Origin: Emcibacter sp.
GTDB lineage: Bacteria; Pseudomonadota; Alphaproteobacteria; Sphingomonadales; Emcibacteraceae
Direction: 5' to 3'
Assembly (NCBI GenBank): GCA_027019205.1
Contig: JALUWZ010000190.1
Span: 1-5,882 of the forward strand
Length of the DNA stretch: 5,882 bases
Notes under the pieces: model-generated
What the model was told of the DNA's origin: nothing
Seen by the model: the letters and a program-made list of their open reading frames with translations, nothing else
The model's database searches: none
Translations under genes and position numbers: made by a program
Shown: one piece after another, positions 1-5,012 of the stretch
Layout: each line of letters opens with the position of its first letter
Position numbering within the stretch: position 1 is the first letter of the stretch

Positions 1-278
1 GGGCCTGCGCCACCGGCTATGTCACCCATGTCGCAGAAGACCATGAGGCGCTTCTATCCCATGTGATGTCCGTCGCCACCCGCATCGCCGCCCAGTCGCC
101 GCTGGCGGTCACCGGCAGCAAGGAAATGCTCAATCACAGCCGGGATCACAGCGTGGCGGCGGGGCTTGATTATATTGCCGCATGGAATGCCGGCATGCTG
201 TCGCGCGAGGATGTTGTCAAAGGGGCCATGGCCGCCCTGACCAGAGGCAAAGCCGAATTTGACGACCTGCTGGATTAA
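1..278 (+). CDS. Crotonase-family protein, C-terminal part; probable delta(3,5)-delta(2,4)-dienoyl-CoA isomerase (ECH1-like)
   Basis: This is the 3' end of a gene whose start lies left of the window. The first full codon is at 3, the frame stays open to the TAA at 276-278, and about 91 residues are visible. The readable tail contains GYVTHV, then a helix with AAQSPLAVTGSKEML, then NHSRDHSVAAGLDYIAAWN and GMLSREDVVKGAMAAL. This is the usual C-terminal layout of enoyl-CoA hydratase/isomerase proteins, and the SRDHSV...YIAAWN stretch closely resembles mammalian ECH1 as I remember it. ECH1 enzymes move the double bonds of 3,5-dienoyl-CoA to 2,4-dienoyl-CoA during beta-oxidation of unsaturated fatty acids. 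The catalytic acidic residues and oxyanion-hole glycines lie upstream and cannot be checked, so the subfamily is inferred from the tail alone. A GTG at 63 and an ATG at 66 fall inside the continuous frame and are not the start. The gene converges on xerC with a 4-bp overlap. Confidence 0.85.
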   Translation, partial: ACATGYVTHVAEDHEALLSHVMSVATRIAAQSPLAVTGSKEMLNHSRDHSVAAGLDYIAAWNAGMLSREDVVKGAMAALTRGKAEFDDLLD

Positions 279-1204
279 TCTTGGGCCCCCGGATGGGCAT
301 TGTTATAGACGTCCATCAGATAGGCGGTATCAACATCGGTATAATGCTGGGTAGTGGCGAGCGAGCTATGACCGAGCAATTCCTGAATGGTCCTGAGATC
401 ACCACCCGCCGTCAGCAGATGGGTGGCAAAGCTGTGACGCAGGGCGTGGGGGGTGGCGGACGGCGGCAAACCCAACCGGCCCCGCAGCCGCGCCATGATG
501 CGCTGAACCATACGGGCATTAAGCCGTCTGCCCTGCACCCCGATGAATAGCGGACCGTCCATTGGCAAGTCATGGGGGCAGCTTTTAATATAGGTCTCTA
601 TCGCCCTGCGCACCACGGGCAATAAAGGCACCAGCCGTTCCTTGTTCCGCTTGCCAAGGACGCGCAGCATATCGCCGTCCGGCAGGTCTGCCCGGTTAAG
701 GTTTAACGCCTCTGAAATCCTCAAGCCACAGCCATATAGCAGGGTCAGCACGGCAATATCCCGGTCCCCGACCCAGTCTTTCCGGACTGCCGCCATGGTC
801 AGAAGATTGCGGGCCGCTCCCTCGTCAAGGGGCCGGGGCAGACGGTGCGGCAATTTCGGCGCGCTGACCGCATCAATCGCCTCATTGCACAGAATATCAT
901 TGCGGCGCAGAAAGTTGAAGAATGACCGGATGGCACTCAGGGTCCGGGCCAGTGAAGCCGCGCCAAGCCCGTCACGGCGGCGCCGGGCAAGGAATGACCG
1001 GAAATCGCTGGTCCGTAAATCCCGCAAATCACTTCTGACCGGTATTTTGCCAAAATGATCACTGAGGAAGCTGAAAAAACAGCCGAGATCGCGCTGATAG
1101 GCATTACAGGTATGGCGCGACACCCGCTTTTCCGTCAGCAGATAATCGAACCAGCCATCAAACAGGGGCTTCAAGTCGGGATATGGCGGATGTTTTTCAG
1201 TCAT
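275..1204 (-). CDS. xerC: Tyrosine recombinase XerC
   Basis: A 309-residue site-specific recombinase that, with XerD, resolves chromosome dimers at dif in the cytoplasm. The N-terminal SAM-like core-binding domain (about 12-105) contains SRHTCNAYQRDL and LARTLSAIRSFFNFL. The catalytic domain (about 120-300) has the full active-site set: R162 in GCGLRISEAL, K185 in VLGKRNKER, H253 and R256 in HALRHSFATHLL, H279 in LLGHSSLATTQHY, and the nucleophile Y288. Length is normal for XerC (about 300 residues). XerC is preferred over XerD because of the upstream DUF484 neighbour, a linkage known from several proteobacteria, but an integrase-like paralogue cannot be fully excluded. The ATG at 1204 gives the expected short leader before the core-binding domain. 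No clear Shine-Dalgarno is visible in the 24-nt gap after DUF484, so translation may depend on upstream ribosomes. The stop overlaps the convergent crotonase gene. Confidence 0.95.
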   Translation of the reverse strand: MTEKHPPYPDLKPLFDGWFDYLLTEKRVSRHTCNAYQRDLGCFFSFLSDHFGKIPVRSDLRDLRTSDFRSFLARRRRDGLGAASLARTLSAIRSFFNFLRRNDILCNEAIDAVSAPKLPHRLPRPLDEGAARNLLTMAAVRKDWVGDRDIAVLTLLYGCGLRISEALNLNRADLPDGDMLRVLGKRNKERLVPLLPVVRRAIETYIKSCPHDLPMDGPLFIGVQGRRLNARMVQRIMARLRGRLGLPPSATPHALRHSFATHLLTAGGDLRTIQELLGHSSLATTQHYTDVDTAYLMDVYNNAHPGAQD

Positions 1205-1228
1205 GCGGACAGTATAGCAGGCCCGGCC

Positions 1229-1936
1229 TCAGGGAAGAAGATTTTTCACCTGGGCCTGAAAGACGGCGGTCAGAAAACGCAGCAGTTCCGTCCCCTGCCC
1301 CGGCGTAAAAAACCCTTCATCCCGGCTGCCAAAGGCCAGAATAGCTTCGGGATAATAATCTGTCGCCTCTATCCGGATCAGGGCCTCTGCCTTGATCAAC
1401 GGGGTCGCCGGGCCATGGATTTCCTCTGCCGCCGTGACATCCCCCCGCAGCAGGGCCGTGGTCTCATGCCCGAGGAATTTGCCAATCACCCCCGGGTCGA
1501 GCAGCCGGATATTGGTATTTTCCGGTAACTTTCTCCCATTGTCTTTTTCAAAACAGATCGTGATGCTGTCCAGTTGCAGAATATCAACCCAGTCATTGCC
1601 GACAATATGACACAGATGATCAAAATCCCGGGCTTCGAGCAGGGTGAGGACCGCCGCATGAATGCGGGCCTGTGTTGTCATATTGCTGCGCGATGCCTGA
1701 ATAAGCGATCCCTGGGCCTTGTTCAGCCCAGCGACCTCCTGTTGCAACCGGTCGAGCAGAACCGCCTGAAAATCCACCACACCCCCTGCATGTTTTATGC
1801 GCGAGGGCTTTAACAGGGTCAGCAGGTCCGGATTCAGATCAAAGAAATCCGGATTGAGCATCAGATATTCCCGCACCTCATCCACGTCCGGCGGGGATTT
1901 TTTCTTTACCGTTACTCTTTTGCGGTCTTCACCCAT
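1229..1936 (-). CDS. DUF484 family protein (function unknown, xerC-linked)
   Basis: A 235-residue protein of the DUF484 family. The N-terminal family signature is clear at about residues 18-60: VREYLMLNPDFFDLNPDLL, then HAGGVVDFQAVLLDRLQQE. This is followed by a probable helical or coiled segment (about 58-100) and a C-terminal region (about 100-235) that the family folds as a GAF-like sensor domain; that fold is family knowledge, not visible here. There is no signal peptide or membrane segment, so it is probably cytosolic. The N terminus is lysine/arginine-rich (RKRVTVKKK). It starts one base after the transaldolase stop with no recognisable Shine-Dalgarno, which suggests coupling by termination-reinitiation. 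The xerC ATG follows 24 bases after its stop. DUF484 beside xerC recurs in gamma- and alphaproteobacteria, but no molecular role is established to my knowledge and none is proposed here. Confidence 0.9.
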   Translation of the reverse strand: MGEDRKRVTVKKKSPPDVDEVREYLMLNPDFFDLNPDLLTLLKPSRIKHAGGVVDFQAVLLDRLQQEVAGLNKAQGSLIQASRSNMTTQARIHAAVLTLLEARDFDHLCHIVGNDWVDILQLDSITICFEKDNGRKLPENTNIRLLDPGVIGKFLGHETTALLRGDVTAAEEIHGPATPLIKAEALIRIEATDYYPEAILAFGSRDEGFFTPGQGTELLRFLTAVFQAQVKNLLP

Positions 1937-1937
1937 G

Positions 1938-2594
1938 TTATTTTACAATGCTTTGGCCGGTTTTTTCCCAGTCGGCGACAAAGGCGGCAAGGCCATTAGC
2001 GGTCAGCGGATGATTGAATAATTGCCGCAATACTTTCGGCGGCAATGTCACTACATCGGCGCCGATGCGGGCGCTTTCGATGATATGGATCGGATGGCGG
2101 GTGCTGGCCACCAGAATTTCAGTCGCGAAATCATAATTGTCATAGATCAGCCGGATATCCTCAATAAGCTGCATCCCGTCAAAGCCGACATCATCATGAC
2201 GGCCAACAAAGGGCGAGATAAAGCTTGCCCCGGCCTTGGCCGCAAGCAACGCCTGGGCCGCCGAAAAACACAGGGTGACATTGACCATCTTGCCCCGGTC
2301 GGTAAAATGCTTGCAGGCGCGCAGGCCATCAACAGTCATTGGCACCTTGAGGGCGATATTTTCCGCAATATCGTAAATACGGGCGGCCTCGGCCAGCATG
2401 CCGTCATAATCAGTGGCGGCGACCTCGGCACTGACCGGGCCGTCAATCAGGTCACAGATTTCCTTTGTGACCTCAAAATAATCCCGGCCTGATTTCAGGA
2501 TAAGTGACGGATTGGTGGTCACCCCGTCAACCAGCCCGGTCGCGGCCATTTCCCGAATGTCATCAATTTCCGCCGTATCCAAAAAGAACTTCAT
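1938..2594 (-). CDS. tal: Small transaldolase (TalC/fructose-6-phosphate aldolase-like family)
   Basis: A 218-residue class I aldolase of the short transaldolase/FSA family, about the usual length (E. coli FsaA is 220). It forms a (beta/alpha)8 barrel in the cytoplasm. Visible motifs are MKFFLDTAEIDDI at the N terminus (D6), GVTTNPSLI (24-32, with T26 and N28), ALKVPMT with Schiff-base lysine K83, and SPFVGRHDD (127-135). Transaldolases move a dihydroxyacetone unit between sugar phosphates in the non-oxidative pentose phosphate pathway. E57 (in SAEV) and F129 (in SPFV) occupy the places of Q59 and Y131 of E. coli FsaA; Glu and Phe are the transaldolase-type residues, so transaldolase activity is more likely than fructose-6-phosphate aldolase. 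Annotation pipelines often call such proteins fsa. It is first in the cluster with DUF484 and xerC and divergent from priA. A GAAAGG Shine-Dalgarno lies about 10 nt before the ATG. Confidence 0.93.
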   Translation of the reverse strand: MKFFLDTAEIDDIREMAATGLVDGVTTNPSLILKSGRDYFEVTKEICDLIDGPVSAEVAATDYDGMLAEAARIYDIAENIALKVPMTVDGLRACKHFTDRGKMVNVTLCFSAAQALLAAKAGASFISPFVGRHDDVGFDGMQLIEDIRLIYDNYDFATEILVASTRHPIHIIESARIGADVVTLPPKVLRQLFNHPLTANGLAAFVADWEKTGQSIVK

Positions 2595-2676
2595 GTTCCA
2601 AAAACCTTTCGTGATAAAAAAATATTTTCTCCCCCATGTTTTATAATATAGTGGCTGAAAAAAACAGCGTTATATT
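2595..2676. promoter_or_regulatory. Divergent intergenic promoter region between the transaldolase gene and priA
   Basis: About 80 bases of clearly AT-rich sequence lie between two divergently transcribed genes, so promoters for both should be here. On the plus strand a perfect TATAAT stands at 2642-2647, which would put a transcription start near 2654 and give a leader of roughly 35 nt before the priA ATG. No good TTGACA-like -35 is present at 16-18 bases upstream (the sequence there is A-rich), so a sigma70 call is tentative. On the minus strand TATATT and TATTAT overlap the same site (2644-2650), again without a clear -35. The two promoters may therefore share or compete for one melting region. 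No operator palindrome is evident. Confidence 0.4.
2605..2610 (-). promoter_or_regulatory. Ribosome binding site of the transaldolase gene
   Basis: On the minus strand this reads GAAAGG, ten bases before the ATG at 2594-2592. It is the only convincing Shine-Dalgarno in the minus-strand cluster and supports that ATG as the start. The two following genes lack one. Confidence 0.5.
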
Positions 2677-2688
2677 GTGGAATTATTT

Positions 2689-4893
2689 ATGGGTTCTGAT
2701 CCCGAGCGCATTCAGGTGCTACTGCCCCTGCCCCTGTCCGGCCCGTTTGATTATCTGGCAGACGGCGATATGACCCTGGAGGCAGGGGATTTCGTCACAG
2801 TGCCGCTTGGCAAGCGCAGCCTGCAGGGGGTGGTCTGGAACATGGCCCCGGAACAGAGCGATATCGCCGCCGATAAAATAAAACCGGTTCTGGCGCGGCG
2901 CGACCTGCCACCGCTCCCCCGGACGTTGATGCAGTTCATCGACTGGGTCGCATCATATACCCTCTCCCCCCCCGGAGCCGTGCTGAAAATAGCGGTTACC
3001 GTCCCCCGGGCCTTTGACCGGCCAAAGGAAAAAACCCTTTACCGCCTGTCAGCCGATCTGCCGGAAAAGCTGCCGGAAAAGCTGACCAGGGGCCGCAGGG
3101 CGGTGGTCGCCGCAGCGATTGGCGATATGCCGATGGAGCTGAAAACATGGGCCGGGCTTGCCGCCGTCGGCAGCGGGGTTGTGCGCGGCATGGTCAGGGC
3201 GGGGCAGATGGTCGCCGTCACTGTCAGCGGTGATCCCCCCTACCCCGAGCCGGACGCGAAACATGCCGGGCCAGACCTGTCACCGGAACAGCAGAAGGCC
3301 GCCGGCCATATCCGGGACATGGTGCAGGCCCGTATCTTCAAGCCGGTATTGCTTGAGGGCATCACCGGGTCCGGCAAAACCGAGGTTTATTTCGAAGCCA
3401 TTGCCGAGGCGCTTGAAATGCCGGGGGCACAGATTCTCGTGCTGGTGCCGGAAATCGCCCTGACTGCCCAGTGGCTGACCCGCTTCGAGCAGCGATTCGG
3501 CGCAGAGCCGGTGGTCTGGCATTCCGGGCTTACCCCGGCACAACGCCGCCGGGCATGGTGGGCCATCATCAAGGGTCAGGCCAAAGAAAGAGCACGCGTA
3601 GTGGTCGGGGCGCGTTCCGCCCTGTTTCTGCCATTTCAGGATTTAAAGCTGATCGTGGTTGATGAGGAACATTCTGCAACCTTCAAACAGGAAGAAGGCG
3701 TAATCTATCAGGGGCGCGATATGGCAGTAGTCCGCGCCATGCAGGCTTCATGCCCGGTCATTCTTGCCTCGGCCACCCCGTCGCTTGAGACCATATTGAA
3801 TGCCGAATCGGGGAAATATGACTGGCTTTATCTCGGCGAACGTCACGGGGAGGCCCTGCTGCCCGACATGACGGCGATTGACCTGCGACACCACAGGACG
3901 CGGACCGGCACATGGCTGTCCGACCCGCTGAGAGAGGCGCTTGAAAAGAATCTGGCGCAGGGGGAGCAATCGCTGCTCTATCTCAACCGCCGGGGTTATG
4001 CGCCGCTGACCCTGTGCCGCTCCTGTGGCCACCGGATGGAATGCCCACATTGTTCAGCCTGGCTGGTTGAGCATCGCAGTAATGGCAGGCTTGTCTGTCA
4101 CCATTGCGGCTTTTCCTGCCAGCCCCCCCGCATCTGCCCGGAATGTCAGGCAGAGGACAGCATGGCGGCCTGTGGCCCCGGGGTGGAACGGGTTGCGGAA
4201 GAAATGCACGAGCTGTTCCCGGAAGCACGGATTATGGTCATGGCCAGTGATGAAATATCCTCCGCCGCCGAAATGCACGCCATGATCAGCCGGATTGAGC
4301 GGCATGAGGTTGATTTTATCATCGGCACCCAGATTGTCACCAAAGGCTATCATTTCCCGATGCTGACCCTGGTCGGCGTGGTTGATGCGGACCTCGGGCT
4401 GTCGGGCGGTGATCCACGGGCGGCGGAACGCACCTGGCAGCAGCTCGAACAGGTCGCAGGACGCGCCGGGCGCGCCGACAGGCCGGGCCGGGTATTATTC
4501 CAGACCTATGACCCCGGCCACCCGGTATTGCAGGCCCTGCTTTCCGGTGACGGGCAGGCTTTTCTGCTTGAAGAGGCCCGCGCCCGCGAACAACAGATGC
4601 TGCCGCCTTTTGGCAAGCTGGCGGCAATTATTATCTCCGGCAGGGACTATAAACCTGTGGTCAAATGCGCCCGGCATCTGGCTGCCAGCGCCCCGAAAGG
4701 CTGTGGGATCATCGTGCTGGGTCCGGTATCGGCGCCTATGGCCTTCCTCAAGGGCAACCATCGTTTCCGTCTGCTGGTCAAGGCGGAAAAACAGGTCAGA
4801 CTGCAAAATATCCTGCGGGACTGGCTGAACCGCTGCCCCCATGGGCGCGGCGTAATCATTCAGGTCGATATTGACCCCTACAGCTTCCTCTGA
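2689..4893 (+). CDS. priA: Primosomal protein N' (replication restart helicase PriA)
   Basis: A superfamily 2 3'-to-5' DNA helicase that recognises abandoned replication forks and reloads the replisome. Numbering from the ATG at 2689 (734 residues, a normal PriA length): the N-terminal 3'-end-binding domain (about 1-105) has QVLLPLPLSGPFDYL and TVPLGKRSLQGVV, followed by a winged-helix region (about 115-195). Helicase lobe 1 has Walker A GITGSGKT (224-231, K230), WHSGLTPAQR, the DEEH box (325-328) and SATPSLE. Eight zinc-binding cysteines form four CxxC pairs (443/446, 452/455, 470/473, 483/486). Lobe 2 has GTQIVTKGYHFP and QVAGRAGR (588-595). The C terminus ends DIDPYSFL, typical of PriA. 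All motifs are intact. An in-frame GTG at 2677 would add four residues (MELF). The ATG is preferred because it matches the usual PriA N-terminal length and has GGA seven bases upstream, while the GTG has no Shine-Dalgarno. It is divergent from the transaldolase cluster. Confidence 0.96.
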   Translation: MGSDPERIQVLLPLPLSGPFDYLADGDMTLEAGDFVTVPLGKRSLQGVVWNMAPEQSDIAADKIKPVLARRDLPPLPRTLMQFIDWVASYTLSPPGAVLKIAVTVPRAFDRPKEKTLYRLSADLPEKLPEKLTRGRRAVVAAAIGDMPMELKTWAGLAAVGSGVVRGMVRAGQMVAVTVSGDPPYPEPDAKHAGPDLSPEQQKAAGHIRDMVQARIFKPVLLEGITGSGKTEVYFEAIAEALEMPGAQILVLVPEIALTAQWLTRFEQRFGAEPVVWHSGLTPAQRRRAWWAIIKGQAKERARVVVGARSALFLPFQDLKLIVVDEEHSATFKQEEGVIYQGRDMAVVRAMQASCPVILASATPSLETILNAESGKYDWLYLGERHGEALLPDMTAIDLRHHRTRTGTWLSDPLREALEKNLAQGEQSLLYLNRRGYAPLTLCRSCGHRMECPHCSAWLVEHRSNGRLVCHHCGFSCQPPRICPECQAEDSMAACGPGVERVAEEMHELFPEARIMVMASDEISSAAEMHAMISRIERHEVDFIIGTQIVTKGYHFPMLTLVGVVDADLGLSGGDPRAAERTWQQLEQVAGRAGRADRPGRVLFQTYDPGHPVLQALLSGDGQAFLLEEARAREQQMLPPFGKLAAIIISGRDYKPVVKCARHLAASAPKGCGIIVLGPVSAPMAFLKGNHRFRLLVKAEKQVRLQNILRDWLNRCPHGRGVIIQVDIDPYSFL
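3058..3084 (+). repeat. 12-bp in-frame tandem duplication inside priA
   Basis: The 12-mer CTGCCGGAAAAG occurs twice in a row (3058-3069 and 3070-3081) and is followed by a further CTG, so the period continues for 27 bases. It encodes LPEKLPEKL at about residues 124-132 of PriA, near the junction between the N-terminal DNA-binding domain and the winged-helix region. The frame is preserved. Confidence 0.85.
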
Positions 4894-4950
4894 CCCCCCA
4901 TAAAAAATTATTCTAAAAACTGTATAAATATGTATGATGGAGCCGAAAAA

Positions 4951-4968
4951 ACATACCGGACATGCCGG
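4951..4968 (+). repeat. 9-bp tandem direct repeat upstream of the deacetylase gene
   Basis: ACATACCGG (4951-4959) is followed directly by ACATGCCGG (4960-4968), identical at 8 of 9 positions. The two CCGG cores also form a short inverted repeat with a 5-base loop. It sits just downstream of possible -10 elements and 45 bases before the proposed TTG start, so it could be a regulator site. That role is inference from position only. Confidence 0.45.
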
Positions 4969-5001
4969 ATTAAACAATAACCACCTGATACTCGGGTTTT
5001 T

Positions 5002-5005
5002 GGAG
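5002..5005 (+). promoter_or_regulatory. Shine-Dalgarno that decides the TTG start of the deacetylase
   Basis: GGAG lies seven bases before the TTG at 5013-5015. No comparable site precedes the only other upstream candidates, GTG at 5067 and 5070, which lie inside the first conserved strand of the domain. The spacing and strength favour the TTG. Confidence 0.65.
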
Positions 5006-5012
5006 TAATATT

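Larger units (their letters stand above)
4894..5012. other. AT-rich intergenic spacer between priA and the deacetylase gene
   Basis: A 119-base non-coding stretch. It is AT-rich except for a short CCGG-containing island. TATGAT at 4933-4938 and TATAAA at 4923-4928 are possible -10 elements for the downstream gene, but neither has a recognisable -35. I see no stem followed by a T-run that would serve as an intrinsic terminator for priA, so read-through into the deacetylase gene is possible. A 9-bp tandem repeat lies at 4951-4968 and a Shine-Dalgarno at 5002-5005. Confidence 0.5.

Noticed and set aside
63..278. A separate small gene of 71 codons starting at GTG 63
   Set aside because: The frame is open upstream to the window edge and the residues before it continue the crotonase fold, so this is the tail of a longer gene.
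1219..1229. AGGCCCGGCCT palindrome between DUF484 and xerC
   Set aside because: The arms are 5 bases with a one-base centre, too tight for a stable hairpin loop, and no T-run follows. It is not a terminator.
1055..1528. 157-codon open frame on the plus strand
   Set aside because: It lies antisense to xerC and the DUF484 gene, its product has no recognisable domain, and both minus-strand genes have clear family motifs.
2022..2492. 156-codon open frame on the plus strand
   Set aside because: It is a shadow of the transaldolase gene on the other strand, and the transaldolase motifs are unambiguous.
2677..2688. GTG at 2677 as the priA start
   Set aside because: It has no Shine-Dalgarno and adds only MELF beyond the usual PriA N terminus. 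The ATG at 2689 fits better, although the GTG cannot be excluded.
4930..4980. 16-codon ORF in the priA-deacetylase spacer, beginning MYDGAEK
   Set aside because: It has no convincing Shine-Dalgarno, overlaps possible -10 elements, and has no attenuator-like codon run or adjacent hairpin. It is probably chance.
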